Origin: an uncultured Clostridia bacterium
GTDB taxonomy: Bacteria > Bacillota > Clostridia > Oscillospirales > Acutalibacteraceae
DNA length: 64,000 bases
Assembly: GCA_927362715.1 (NCBI GenBank)
Contig: CAKMIX010000013.1
Coordinates: forward strand, 1-64,000
Direction of reading: 5' to 3'
Within the stretch, counting starts at the first letter, position 1. The number at the start of each line of letters is the position of its first letter. The notes under the pieces are model-generated. The model had not been told where the DNA came from. It did no database searches and worked only from the letters and a program-made list of their open reading frames with translations. The translations under genes were made by a program, and so were the position numbers. Shown here piece by piece: positions 1 to 8,698 of the stretch.

Positions 1-2
1 GC

Positions 3-1019
3 GAAAATGGCCCGTCCTGTCCACCCTTCCCCCCCGCAGGCCTCTCCCCCCGCTCCGCCCCCCCTGCCGTTACGGCGGTCAGCACCGCGATGACCGCGGC
101 GGCGCTGTTCGGGTTTTCTGCTTCGGGCAGCATGGTGTGGCTTTGCCTGTTTGCCGTGCCGCTGGGGCTCGGCGCGGGGGCTATAGATACGGGACTCAAC
201 AATTACGTCGCCCTGCACTACAAGGCGACGCATATGAATTTTCTGCATTGCTTTTATGGGATCGGTGTTTCGGTGAGTCCGTTTTTGATGTCCCTTGCGC
301 TCTCAAACGGCTCGTGGCGCAGCGGTTACCGCACGGTGTTTTGGATTCAGCTCGGCGTTGCCGTGTTGATGCTCGTCTCGCTGCCGCTTTGGAAAAAGGT
401 CGGGCACGTAACGCAGGAAAGCGAAGCCGAAGAAAGCCGTCCCGTGCCCTTTAAGACCTTGTTGAAAGATGCCAAAGTGCGCATGGCGTGTTTGGTTTTT
501 GTCGGCTCGTGCGCGCTGGAATGCACCTGCGGCGCGTGGGGGAGCACCTTTTTGGTGCGCGCGAAGGGCTTAGAAGCGGACGCTGCCGCGTTGACGATAA
601 CGTTTTACTATGTCGGTATGGCAGTCGGGCGGTTCCTTTCCGGAGTGCTTGCGACCAAATTGACGGCGTCGCAGCTTGTGCGCATCGGGCAGGGCATCAC
701 TTTTTTTGCCATCCTTTTGGTACTCCTGCCGCTGCCTGCGGCGGTGTCCGGCGTGGGGCTGTTTATGATCGGGCTTGGCAACGGACCCGTGTTCCCGAAT
801 ATGCTGCACTTGACGCCGCGCATTTTCGGAAAAGAGATCTCCCAGTCGGTCATGGGCGTACAGATGTCGGCTTCCTACGTCGGTATTTTGCTGGCGCCGG
901 CGCTGTTCGGCCTGCTCGCCCAAAACATCACGGCCGCACTGTTCCCGTATTATCTGGCGATTTGGTATGCACTGATGCTTGCAGGCCGCCTGTTCCTGCA
1001 AAAAAAGCAAAAGGCATAG
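3..1019 (+). CDS. MFS transporter, 5' end missing
   Basis: C-terminal part of a major facilitator superfamily permease; the substrate cannot be told from sequence. The reliable part starts near position 70 and holds about nine hydrophobic segments with the short charged loops expected of MFS proteins, including a GLGAGAIDTGLNNYVALHYK stretch typical of clostridial MFS members. The frame stays open to the window edge, so the true start lies outside; the ATG at 90 sits inside a membrane helix and is unlikely to be the start. Roughly positions 15-70 are extremely C-rich and encode Pro/Ser/Ala residues where an MFS protein should have a charged loop and helix, so this stretch may be a damaged contig end. 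Confidence 0.75.
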   Translation, partial: ENGPSCPPFPPAGLSPRSAPPAVTAVSTAMTAAALFGFSASGSMVWLCLFAVPLGLGAGAIDTGLNNYVALHYKATHMNFLHCFYGIGVSVSPFLMSLALSNGSWRSGYRTVFWIQLGVAVLMLVSLPLWKKVGHVTQESEAEESRPVPFKTLLKDAKVRMACLVFVGSCALECTCGAWGSTFLVRAKGLEADAAALTITFYYVGMAVGRFLSGVLATKLTASQLVRIGQGITFFAILLVLLPLPAAVSGVGLFMIGLGNGPVFPNMLHLTPRIFGKEISQSVMGVQMSASYVGILLAPALFGLLAQNITAALFPYYLAIWYALMLAGRLFLQKKQKA

Positions 1020-1139
1020 CGGCGTGCCGTGAACGGCAAACGGTCGCTGCCGATACATACAAAGTAAGAATGGGATGGTTTTGTGTCAGACCCGCACAAA
1101 GCCGTCTCGTTTTATTTTCGCGAAATGATCGAATCCTTG

Positions 1140-1168
1140 TTGACAGAAGTGTATATTTGTATTATAAT
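1140..1168 (+). promoter_or_regulatory. Sigma-A promoter for the GntR regulator operon
   Basis: Perfect TTGACA (1140-1145), 17-base spacer, perfect TATAAT (1163-1168), about 30 bases before the GTG start of the GntR gene. Confidence 0.85.
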
Positions 1169-1180
1169 AAATAATACAAA
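1156..1180. promoter_or_regulatory. Candidate operator, perfect inverted repeat over the -10
   Basis: TTTGTATTAT (1156-1165), 5-base spacer, ATAATACAAA (1171-1180): a perfect 10-bp inverted repeat covering the -10 box. Its place just before a YtrA-type GntR gene suggests autorepression; that role is inferred. Confidence 0.65.
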
Positions 1181-1198
1181 AAGCAGAATGAAAAGGCG

Positions 1199-1600
1199 GT
1201 GAACGCATTGCGGTTGGAAATTGATTTGACCAGCGACGTGCCGATCTATCGGCAGATCCGCGACCGGATCGTGCGCGGTGCGGCGTCGGGCGCGCTTGCA
1301 CCCGGTGAACGTCTGCCCACGGTGCGCCAGCTCGCCGCGGATCTCGGCGTAAACCCGATGACCGTCAACAAAGCGTATGCGCTGTTGAAGGCGGAGGGGA
1401 TCATCGTGATGGATCGCAGGCGCGGCGCGCAGATATGTGAAAGCTTTGCGCAAAGCGGCACGCCGGATGATGACTTTGACGGCAAAGCGTCTTTGCTTCT
1501 TTCGGAAGCACGTACAAAAGGCGTTTCCAAGCAGGCTTTGCTGGCACGCATATCGGAAATTGTCAACACGCTTTATCAAGATGGGGAGGGATCCAAATGA
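1199..1600 (+). CDS. GntR family regulator, YtrA subfamily
   Basis: DNA-binding repressor of 133 residues. The N-terminal winged helix-turn-helix of the GntR family is clear: PIYRQIRDRIVRG, then GERLPTVRQLAADLGVNP (recognition helix about residues 40-58) and MTVNKAYALLKAEGI. The C-terminal part is short and helical, as in YtrA-type members, with no UTRA or FCD ligand domain. The GTG at 1199 and an in-frame TTG at 1208 are both possible starts; an AAGGCGGTG sequence lies just before the TTG. It overlaps the next gene by 4 bases, so the two are translationally coupled. YtrA-type regulators usually control adjacent membrane proteins or transporters. Confidence 0.85.
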   Translation: MNALRLEIDLTSDVPIYRQIRDRIVRGAASGALAPGERLPTVRQLAADLGVNPMTVNKAYALLKAEGIIVMDRRRGAQICESFAQSGTPDDDFDGKASLLLSEARTKGVSKQALLARISEIVNTLYQDGEGSK

Positions 1601-2973
1601 TCTGGTTGTTGCTTGCAATGCTTTGGGTGGTGTTTCTCACTGTGCTCGGCGCTTCCGCTTGTGCGGTGCGGCGCGGCGCGTTCGTGCTCGGGGTGGCGTT
1701 CTCTGAAAATAATGCCGAAAGTCCCGAGGTAAAGCGTATTTTGCGCGCCTATTACGCGGGGCTTTGTGCGGCCCTGACTGTATCGGCGGCAGCGGGCTTT
1801 TTGCTGTTTTTGCCGGCTGTGCAAGCATGGGCAGAAATGTGCATGTTGGCGATTTTGGTGCTTTTTCTGCTGCTGACCTGGCTTGTGCAAAATACCGCGC
1901 GACGTCGGCTTTTGACCTTGCGCGCACAAAAGGGCTGGCTGCCGCCTGCGCGTAAAACCCTATCTGCCGATCTTGCGGTAAGCCGTGACAAGGCGACGGG
2001 CGCGCTGTCGCCCGTATTCGTTTGGATATGTCTGGTGTTGAGCTTTGTCCCCTTGATCATCCTGCTTGCTGTTCCGGCGCTTCGTTCGGATTTTCCGCTG
2101 CCCTTTGCTTTCTTCGGTCCGGTTTGCCAGCTCTTCACCGTGCCTCTTTATTATCAGATGCGCAGCCTGCCCGTCCGCACGGCGGGGGAGGACACTGCCG
2201 CCGCCACGGCGTTTGCGCAGAAAAGCATCCGCATTCATACGGGCAGCGCCGTCGCTATGGCGGTAAGCATGCTCCTGTTTTGGCTGCTGTTCGCCTTATC
2301 CGCCGGCGTTCTGCAAAATATGTATCTGTCGATCGTCGCGATCGCGGTTCTGGTGCTTATTAATCTTGCCGCGGCGTTTTGGCAGCAAAAAAAGCTGCGG
2401 GAGCTGGAAAAAGCCTATATGGACGTGCAAGCGCCCGCAGATGCCGATGCGGAGAGCGAATGGAAATGGGGCTGCTATTATAACCCATATGACCCGCGCA
2501 TTTTTGTTCCGAAGCGTGTAGAGAGCCTCGGCTGGACGGTGAATATCGGCCGCCCTGCAGGCAAGGCGATCCTGTTCGGCACACTTGCCGTTTTAGTCTG
2601 CATCGTGGCGCTTGTCGGCGTGATGAGCTTTTCCGGTTTTTCCGTGGCGGTGCAGAACGAACAGCTTCAAATGGAGGCGCCGCTTTATGACCTGACGCTC
2701 ACACGTGAGCAGGTCGAGTCCGTAGAACTCGTAGATGCGCTCCCCGCAAACGGCACACGTACCAACGGTTACGGCGGTGTTTCCAAAAGCTACGGCCATT
2801 TCTACTTTGACGGCTACGGCGCATGCGATCTGTATGTATACAATGATACGGGCAAATATGTTTGCCTGCGCCTTTCGGGCGATGATCCCGCGTATGTGTT
2901 TTTGAATGCTGAGACCGTCGATGCGACCGAGACGTTGTATGCGGAGATCGCACAGTGGCATGCCGCACAATGA
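1597..2973 (+). CDS. DUF5808 domain membrane protein
   Basis: Integral membrane protein of 458 residues with about seven hydrophobic segments. Near residues 290-315 it carries the aromatic motif WGCYYNPYDPRIFVPKR followed by GWTVNIGRPAGK, the hallmark of DUF5808, a domain found in clostridial and bacillal membrane proteins encoded next to small GntR regulators. The C-terminal 120 residues follow the last membrane segment and form a polar domain resembling the PH-like tails of this group. Function is unknown. It is coupled to the GntR gene by an ATGA overlap and followed by a strong terminator, so the two form one operon. Confidence 0.75.
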   Translation: MIWLLLAMLWVVFLTVLGASACAVRRGAFVLGVAFSENNAESPEVKRILRAYYAGLCAALTVSAAAGFLLFLPAVQAWAEMCMLAILVLFLLLTWLVQNTARRRLLTLRAQKGWLPPARKTLSADLAVSRDKATGALSPVFVWICLVLSFVPLIILLAVPALRSDFPLPFAFFGPVCQLFTVPLYYQMRSLPVRTAGEDTAAATAFAQKSIRIHTGSAVAMAVSMLLFWLLFALSAGVLQNMYLSIVAIAVLVLINLAAAFWQQKKLRELEKAYMDVQAPADADAESEWKWGCYYNPYDPRIFVPKRVESLGWTVNIGRPAGKAILFGTLAVLVCIVALVGVMSFSGFSVAVQNEQLQMEAPLYDLTLTREQVESVELVDALPANGTRTNGYGGVSKSYGHFYFDGYGACDLYVYNDTGKYVCLRLSGDDPAYVFLNAETVDATETLYAEIAQWHAAQ

Positions 2974-2988
2974 TCCTTCGCAGCGTCT

Positions 2989-3020
2989 AAAGCCCGCCCC
3001 GGCCGGGGCGGGCTTTCTGT
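2989..3020 (+). terminator. Intrinsic terminator after the DUF5808 gene
   Basis: 12-bp perfect stem AAAGCCCGCCCC / GGGGCGGGCTTT with a GGCC loop, ending in a short T-rich stretch. Confidence 0.85.
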
Positions 3021-3023
3021 ATG

Positions 3024-3404
3024 ATGTCCGGCTTGCATGCCCTGCGAAAATTCGGTATAATAGGAACAGTCGTTATCGGAGCAGTGCTTCTATATGGCGC
3101 TTCCAATGATATTGAGCAGGCAACGAAGCTCGCGCGGGCGATGATCACGCAATACGGTATGAGCGAGGACTTCGACATGGTCGCGCTCGAAACGGTGAAC
3201 AATCGGTATTTGGGTGGAGATGCAAGCCTTGCGTGCTCTGCCGAGACCCAGACAGAGATCGACAAACAGGTGATCGCGCTTGTCAAACGGCAGCACGAAA
3301 AGGCGACGGAGATCTTGGAAGAAAACCGTCAAAAGCTTGACGAGCTGGCGGATTACCTGTATGAAAAGGAAACCATCACCGGCGAGGAGTTCATCAGATC
3401 TTAA
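3024..3404 (+). pseudogene. ftsH: ftsH remnant (C-terminal M41 peptidase fragment)
   Basis: From about position 3099 the reading frame encodes the last ~100 residues of the membrane AAA+ protease FtsH: GASNDIEQATKLARAM, the conserved NRYLGGD region, and the C-terminal ENRQKLDELADYLYEKETIT segment. The AAA+ domain, the HEXXH zinc site and most of the peptidase domain are missing. The ~25 residues ahead (a KFGIIGTVVIGAVLLY-like hydrophobic run) do not match FtsH. The open frame begins only a few bases after the previous terminator and has no Shine-Dalgarno, so translation is doubtful. A TTGCAT-N17-TATAAT promoter-like pair (3033-3061) lies inside it. Best read as a decayed partial duplicate of ftsH. 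Confidence 0.75.
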
Positions 3405-3447
3405 ATCGGTGAGCGAACAGCGTCACCCTAACGCTCTTTACCGAAAG

Positions 3448-3476
3448 CCGCCCTTTTTAGGGCGGTTTTCTTTTGT
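3448..3476 (+). terminator. Intrinsic terminator after the ftsH remnant
   Basis: CCGCCC / GGGCGG stem (3448-3453 with 3460-3465) with flanking A and T runs, followed by TTTTCTTTT. Confidence 0.75.
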
Positions 3477-3491
3477 TTTACCGTCGTTTTC

Positions 3492-3520
3492 TTGACAACG
3501 CGCGCGGCAAAGATTATACT
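3492..3520 (+). promoter_or_regulatory. Sigma-A promoter for the galM-ilvN-leuCD operon
   Basis: TTGACA (3492-3497), 17-base spacer, TATACT (3515-3520), 39 bases before the galM start. Confidence 0.8.
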
Positions 3521-3548
3521 TAATAAAATAGAATTCCATAAGTATAAT
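3513..3548. promoter_or_regulatory. Candidate operator over the galM -10 box
   Basis: Perfect 10-bp inverted repeat ATTATACTTA (3513-3522) / TAAGTATAAT (3539-3548) with a 16-base spacer. One arm contains the -10 box and the other ends just before the ribosome binding site. No regulator gene adjoins it. Confidence 0.55.
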
Positions 3549-3559
3549 GGGGTGAAATC

Positions 3560-4609
3560 GTGCAGACAGAAAAAAGATTTTACGGAAACGCCGAAAACGG
3601 CGCGGCGGTTTACGCATACACCATTACGAACGCCGCCGGCGCGTATATCGAATTGCTCTCTTACGGCGCGACGCTCAACAAGATCGTTGTGCCCGACCGC
3701 ACAGGTGCGCTTTGCGACGTGCTCGTCGGCTTTGATACCATGGAAGGGCAGATTTTGTGCACCGACTCCCAAGGCCGTACCGTCGGCAGGGTCGCCAACC
3801 GCATCGCGGGCAAGGGGATCACGATCGACGGGGTCAACTACCCGATCACGAAAAATGTGGACGGCAAATTCACCCTCCACGGCAACCACGAATATGCCAA
3901 AGCGGTGTGGGACGCCGAGATCGTCGGCGAGGGCGCCGTCCGCTTTACCTATGAAAGCCTCGACGGCAATGAAGGCTTCCCCGGGAACGTGCACAATGCG
4001 GTAACGTTCTCGTTTGACGACGACTGCGCCGTGCGCATCGAGTACCGCTGTGCGCCCGACCGCAAAACGGCGATCAATGTTACGAACCACGCCTACTTTA
4101 ATCTTGCGGGCTTTGACGCAGATCAGATCATCGACCATGAGTTGCAGCTTTTCTGCGACGCATACACCCCGACGGATACGGACTGCATCCCTACGGGTGA
4201 GATCCGTTCGGTCGAGGGCACGCCGTTTGACTTCCGGCTGCCCAAGAAAATCGGCCGCGACGTCGGCGCTGACGACGAGCAGCTGAAGATCGGCAGAGGC
4301 TACGACCACAATTTCCGCATTGAAAACTATGACGGTACGCTGCGGGAGTTCGCCCGCGCAAAAGACCCCAAAAGCGGGCGCGTCATGCGCGGCTATACGG
4401 ATCTGCCCGGCGTGCAGCTTTACATCGGCAACTATATGGACGGTACGCAGATCGGCAAGGCGGGCAAGCCCCTTATGTATCGGCAGGGCTTTTGCCTCGA
4501 AACGCAGTATTTCCCGGATGCGCTCAACCACCCGGAATTCATCCCCTGCGAATTCACGCCGGAAAAGCCGTTCGTTTCCACCACCGTATATCAATTCTCG
4601 GCAGAATAA
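3560..4609 (+). CDS. galM: Aldose 1-epimerase (galactose mutarotase)
   Basis: Interconverts alpha and beta anomers of galactose/glucose in the cytoplasm, feeding the Leloir pathway. The 349-residue length is normal for GalM. Visible motifs are GRTVGRVANRI with LHGN downstream (substrate loop), TNHAYFNL with the catalytic acid His177, and LETQYFPDA with the catalytic base Glu314. The GTG start at 3560 follows a GGGGTG Shine-Dalgarno. It is the first gene after a strong promoter and is only 13 bases ahead of ilvN, an unusual pairing of a sugar mutarotase with branched-chain amino acid genes. Confidence 0.93.
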   Translation: MQTEKRFYGNAENGAAVYAYTITNAAGAYIELLSYGATLNKIVVPDRTGALCDVLVGFDTMEGQILCTDSQGRTVGRVANRIAGKGITIDGVNYPITKNVDGKFTLHGNHEYAKAVWDAEIVGEGAVRFTYESLDGNEGFPGNVHNAVTFSFDDDCAVRIEYRCAPDRKTAINVTNHAYFNLAGFDADQIIDHELQLFCDAYTPTDTDCIPTGEIRSVEGTPFDFRLPKKIGRDVGADDEQLKIGRGYDHNFRIENYDGTLREFARAKDPKSGRVMRGYTDLPGVQLYIGNYMDGTQIGKAGKPLMYRQGFCLETQYFPDALNHPEFIPCEFTPEKPFVSTTVYQFSAE

Positions 4610-4622
4610 GAGGGATCCTATC

Positions 4623-5144
4623 ATGGCAGAACAGCAAAATTTGGAGCGTATCTTCCTTTCCGCGCTCGTCTATAACCGCACGGGCGTGCTGCTGCGCGTG
4701 GCGAGCCTGTTCGCGCGGCGTGGCTATAACGTCATCAGCCTGACCGTCGCCGAAACGGAAAATCCGCTGTATTCGCGCATCACCATCGTTTCGGACGTCG
4801 AGCCGTACAAATTCATGCAGGTCGAGCAGCAGCTTGCAAAGCTCGGCGACGTGATCAAGGTCGTGAAATTAAGCGAAGGGCAGCTCATTGCCAGCGAGCT
4901 GCTTCTCATCAAGGTGCATGCGACCAACAGCCGCCGCACTGCGGTGCTCAAGACGATCAACGGCTTCGGCGCGAAGGTCAAGGATATCGGGCACACCACC
5001 ATCACGGCGGAGCTGACGGGGCTGCCGTCGCTGATCGACCGCTTTATTGAAAAGATGACCAAGCACGGCATCATCGAGCTGTCGCGCTCGGGTCTTACCG
5101 CGCTCGAAACGGGCGACACCAACATCAACGGAATCGAGGAATAA
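4623..5144 (+). CDS. ilvN: Acetolactate synthase small (regulatory) subunit
   Basis: Regulatory subunit of acetohydroxyacid synthase, the first common enzyme of valine, leucine and isoleucine synthesis; it binds valine and activates the catalytic subunit. The 173 residues are a normal length. The N-terminal ACT domain is clear (LVYNRTGVLLRVASLFARRGYNVISLTV, residues ~13-40), followed by the second ACT-like domain with VHATNSRR and the FGAKVKDIG region. The ATG at 4623 is chosen because AGAGGG precedes it; in-frame sequence upstream overlaps galM. The catalytic subunit gene ilvB lies separately at 21147, so the two subunits come from different operons. leuC follows after 3 bases. Confidence 0.93.
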   Translation: MAEQQNLERIFLSALVYNRTGVLLRVASLFARRGYNVISLTVAETENPLYSRITIVSDVEPYKFMQVEQQLAKLGDVIKVVKLSEGQLIASELLLIKVHATNSRRTAVLKTINGFGAKVKDIGHTTITAELTGLPSLIDRFIEKMTKHGIIELSRSGLTALETGDTNINGIEE

Positions 5145-5147
5145 CCT

Positions 5148-6410
5148 ATGGCAATGACAATGACGCAAAAGATCCTTGCCGCGCATGCGGGGCTGCCGTC
5201 TGTCTCGGCGGGGCAGCTCATTGAGGCAAATCTGGATCTGGTGATGGGCAACGACGTAACGTCTCCCGTCGCCATCCACGAAATGGAAGAAAAAGGCTTC
5301 CAAAAGGTCTTTGATAATGAACATATCGCCCTTGTGATGGATCACTTTACGCCCAACAAGGATATCAAATCTGCCGAGAACTGCAAAAAGGTTCGTACCT
5401 TTGCAAAGGAATACGGCATCCGCAATTTCTTTGACGTGGGGCAGATGGGCATTGAGCACGCTTTGCTTCCCGAACGCGGCCTTGTGATCTCGGGCGACGT
5501 GGTCATCGGCGCGGACTCTCACACCTGCACCTACGGCGCGCTCGGCGCATTCTCCACGGGCGTCGGCTCGACGGATATGGCGGCGGGCATGATCTCGGGC
5601 AAGGCGTGGTTCAAAGTGCCGTCCGCGATCCAAGTGGTGCTTACCGGGAAACTTCAAAAGTATGTCAGCGGTAAGGACGTGATTTTGCACCTCATCGGTA
5701 AGATCGGCGTGGACGGCGCGCGGTACCGCTCGCTGGAATTTGCGGGCGAGGGCGTCGCGAGCCTTTCCATGGATGACCGCTTCTGCATTGCCAATATGGC
5801 GATCGAGTGCGGCGCGAAAAACGGGATCTTCCCCGTGGACGAAAAGACGCTTGCCTATATGGAAGGGCGCACCTCGCGCAAGCCCGTTGTATACGAAGCG
5901 GACGCGGACGCGCCCTATGATGAAGTCGTTACCATTGATCTCAATACCCTCAAGCCCACGGTAGCGTTCCCGCATCTGCCGGAAAACACGCACACGATCG
6001 ACGAGATCGAGCGCATCGACATCGATCAGGTCGTGATCGGGTCTTGCACCAACGGCAGGATCGAGGATATGCGCGCGGCGGCTTCCGTGATCAAAGGGCG
6101 CAAGATCGCCGACGGCGTGCGCTGCATCGTCATCCCCGCAACGCAGGCGGTGTATCTGCAGTGCATCGAAGAAGGGCTCACCAAAGCCTTCGTCGAAGCG
6201 GGCGCGATCGTCTCCACCCCGACCTGCGGGCCGTGCCTCGGCGGGCATATGGGCATCCTTGCCGCGGGTGAACGCGCGGTCTCCACGACGAACCGCAATT
6301 TCGTCGGCAGAATGGGTGACCCCACCAGCGAAGTGTATCTCGCAAGCCCGTATGTCGCGGCGGCAAGCGCCGTAACGGGGTACATCTCCGATCCTGCAAA
6401 GCTGGACTGA
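5148..6410 (+). CDS. leuC: 3-isopropylmalate dehydratase large subunit
   Basis: With LeuD forms isopropylmalate isomerase, which converts 2- to 3-isopropylmalate in leucine synthesis. The 420 residues are typical of the bacterial/archaeal short LeuC type. The [4Fe-4S] cluster ligands are Cys300 in GSCTNG and Cys360/Cys363 in [26 protein letters not shown] and the NFVGRMG region are aconitase-family signatures. It sits 3 bases after ilvN and 17 before leuD, so it is translated from the same operon mRNA. Confidence 0.95.
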   Translation: MAMTMTQKILAAHAGLPSVSAGQLIEANLDLVMGNDVTSPVAIHEMEEKGFQKVFDNEHIALVMDHFTPNKDIKSAENCKKVRTFAKEYGIRNFFDVGQMGIEHALLPERGLVISGDVVIGADSHTCTYGALGAFSTGVGSTDMAAGMISGKAWFKVPSAIQVVLTGKLQKYVSGKDVILHLIGKIGVDGARYRSLEFAGEGVASLSMDDRFCIANMAIECGAKNGIFPVDEKTLAYMEGRTSRKPVVYEADADAPYDEVVTIDLNTLKPTVAFPHLPENTHTIDEIERIDIDQVVIGSCTNGRIEDMRAAASVIKGRKIADGVRCIVIPATQAVYLQCIEEGLTKAFVEAGAIVSTPTCGPCLGGHMGILAAGERAVSTTNRNFVGRMGDPTSEVYLASPYVAAASAVTGYISDPAKLD

Positions 6411-6427
6411 CAGAAAGGACGAGACCT

Positions 6428-6907
6428 ATGAAAATACAGGGTAAAGTACACAAATACGGTGATCATGTCGATACGGACGTCATCATTCCCGCGCGGTATC
6501 TCAATACCGCCGACCCCAAAGAGCTGGCGGCGCACTGCATGGAAGATATCGACAAAGATTTTGTAAAAAATGTGCAACCCGGCGATATTCTTGTCGCGGG
6601 TGTGAACTTCGGCTGCGGTTCTTCGCGCGAGCATGCGCCTATTGCCATCAAAGCGTCGGGCATTGCCTGCGTCATCGCCGAAAATTTTGCACGCATTTTC
6701 TACCGCAATTCGCTGAATATCGGGCTGCCCATTTTGGAATGTCCTGCGGCAAGCAAGGCGATCCAAAACGGGGATGAGGTCGCGGTGGATTTTGATACCG
6801 GCGTGATCGAGAACCTTGCCACGGGCGAAATCTATCAGGCAGAACCGTTCCCGCCTTTTATCCAGAACATCATTCAAAAAGGCGGGCTGCTCGCGTCCCT
6901 GAAATAA
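6428..6907 (+). CDS. leuD: 3-isopropylmalate dehydratase small subunit
   Basis: Swivel-domain subunit of isopropylmalate isomerase, partner of LeuC. The 159 residues fit the short LeuD type. The domain signature [10 protein letters not shown] (about residues 60-69) and the N-terminal [15 protein letters not shown]-like loop are present, as is [11 protein letters not shown]. An AGAAAGGACGAG Shine-Dalgarno precedes the ATG. leuA and leuB are not in the window. Confidence 0.95.
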   Translation: MKIQGKVHKYGDHVDTDVIIPARYLNTADPKELAAHCMEDIDKDFVKNVQPGDILVAGVNFGCGSSREHAPIAIKASGIACVIAENFARIFYRNSLNIGLPILECPAASKAIQNGDEVAVDFDTGVIENLATGEIYQAEPFPPFIQNIIQKGGLLASLK

Positions 6908-6935
6908 GGATCTTTAAGGCGGGGTAGGGGAGCCA

Positions 6936-8573
6936 ATGAAACCGATTTCAAAAAAGATAACTCGAATTTTCGCCGTGCTCGCATCCTTTGCGGGCGCGGC
7001 GGCTGTGCTTGTCTATACGGTACTGTACGCAAAAGCAAACGTCAATTCCGACACGATGGATACGCTTATGTGGGCGTATGCGTCATATCGTTCGGGCTCG
7101 CTGTTTGCCGCGGATTTCGCGTATGCGGGCTTTTTGCCGTTCGGCGGCGCGCTGTTGATGCTGCCGTTTGTGGCGCTGTTCGGTGTGTCTTATACGGCGC
7201 ATGTTGCGGGGATGGTCGTGTTTTTGCTGCTGTTCTTTGCCGCGCTGATCTGGTTTGCACGCCGCATGGATTTGGGGCTTTTCGGCGGGAGCCTGCTCGT
7301 TTTGGCGGTGTGCGCGCTGTTCCTTTGCGGATCGAAATTTCGTGAGATGTTTTGCGAGCACATCCTCTATTACAGCCTTTCCGCTTTATTTCTTATGGTC
7401 GGCTTTTCGCTGCTGACCGCATTTTTAGAGGCATTGCAGACACAGTGCCGCCGCAGGGCGGTGCTGTGGGGGCTTGCCGCTTTTTTGTTTTTTACCGCTG
7501 TTTCGTCCGACGGCTTTCAGGTGGCGGGCATTGCTGCGCTGCCGCTTAGCATTGCCTTTTTCTGTGAACGCTTTTTCGACACGAAAACAAAATTGACGGC
7601 GCAGCAGAATCTGCCCGCCTTTATCGCCGCCGCTCTGCCTCTGCCGGCTATGGCGTTTGGCTTCCTCCTGCGCTATGCGGTCACGGGCGGCGCGCAGTTC
7701 GGCTATGCGAACGCATCTTCTTCCTATGACACCATGGAAGAAATGCTCAATTGGACGGGTAAGCTCCAAAACCTTGTGACGGAATATTTTTTGCTGTTTG
7801 ATATATCATTTACCGATAATGCGAGCTTGACGGATCTTACCCAGCTGCCCGCACTTCTGCGCTGCCTGTTTGCGGCGCTTTTGCCGTGTGCGCTCCTCGT
7901 TTTCGCATTTTGCTATCGGAAAATCAAGGATGTGCACCTCAAACGCCTGTTTTGGGCGGTGACGGCGGTGTGCGGCATTACGGTTTTTCTTTGGTTCTTC
8001 GGTACGATCTCCAACGCGGGCTGGCGGCTGATCCCTATGATCTTCAGCCTGCTGTTGCTGTTCGCGGCAAGCGTGGTTGCGCTTTTGCGCCGTGTCTCCG
8101 TGCGCCGCTTCGGCGTGGTGCTTTGCGCGGTAACGGTGCTGTTTTTTGCAGAGTCGGTCTTTTCTGTTTCCGATATGCAGGTCGTGCGCGAACCTGCCGG
8201 AAAATATCAGGGAATTTACGACGCGATCACCGCACGGGATTTGTCTTGCGGCTATGGCAATTTTTGGTTTTCGAATGCGCTTTTTGTGATGAGCGGCGGC
8301 GAAGTCCGGCCGCATAATGTCGGGATCTCCGAAAACGGCGAACTTCTGCTTGAAAATTACCAGCAGTTCCCTTTCGATGCAGCAGCGCATGCTCAACAGG
8401 ACGGCTGCTACCTGATCGTGCTCGCGGCGGATGTGCAGCGCTTTGAAGCCTCCGAGACCTATCGGGCGCTTGCCGGTTACGAGACAGGGACGTATACGGA
8501 TTCAGAAGTCCCGTGGGGGTGCAGGGTATATTTTTATTCCCGCGATATTTCCGCCTTTTTCGCGGAGAACTGA
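6936..8573 (+). CDS. Polytopic membrane protein, GT-C-like, unknown function
   Basis: A 545-residue protein with about ten to twelve hydrophobic segments. After the first membrane helix it has an extracytoplasmic loop with NSDTMDTLMWAYAS, an acidic pattern reminiscent of the first loop of GT-C fold glycosyltransferases and related membrane proteins, but no firm family motif is visible. The C-terminal ~120 residues form a soluble domain. It starts 28 bases after leuD behind a GGGGAGCC ribosome site, so it probably shares the operon transcript, though a link to leucine synthesis is not evident. Phenylalanine and leucine content is high, as in many lipid-linked glycosyltransferases. Confidence 0.55.
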   Translation: MKPISKKITRIFAVLASFAGAAAVLVYTVLYAKANVNSDTMDTLMWAYASYRSGSLFAADFAYAGFLPFGGALLMLPFVALFGVSYTAHVAGMVVFLLLFFAALIWFARRMDLGLFGGSLLVLAVCALFLCGSKFREMFCEHILYYSLSALFLMVGFSLLTAFLEALQTQCRRRAVLWGLAAFLFFTAVSSDGFQVAGIAALPLSIAFFCERFFDTKTKLTAQQNLPAFIAAALPLPAMAFGFLLRYAVTGGAQFGYANASSSYDTMEEMLNWTGKLQNLVTEYFLLFDISFTDNASLTDLTQLPALLRCLFAALLPCALLVFAFCYRKIKDVHLKRLFWAVTAVCGITVFLWFFGTISNAGWRLIPMIFSLLLLFAASVVALLRRVSVRRFGVVLCAVTVLFFAESVFSVSDMQVVREPAGKYQGIYDAITARDLSCGYGNFWFSNALFVMSGGEVRPHNVGISENGELLLENYQQFPFDAAAHAQQDGCYLIVLAADVQRFEASETYRALAGYETGTYTDSEVPWGCRVYFYSRDISAFFAEN

Positions 8574-8698
8574 CTGCTTTCGGGATTTAACAAAAGTTTC
8601 TTCTTTGTTCATAAACTATTTGCAACTTTTTTTTATCATAAGAAAAAATGAACCGGGCGTATGCCCGTCTGTTCTTGCAAAAAGAAAGGGTGAGCCTT

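Noticed and set aside
3033-3061. TTGCAT-N17-TATAAT promoter-like pair inside the ftsH remnant
   Set aside because: No gene with a ribosome site follows; may be leftover or chance.
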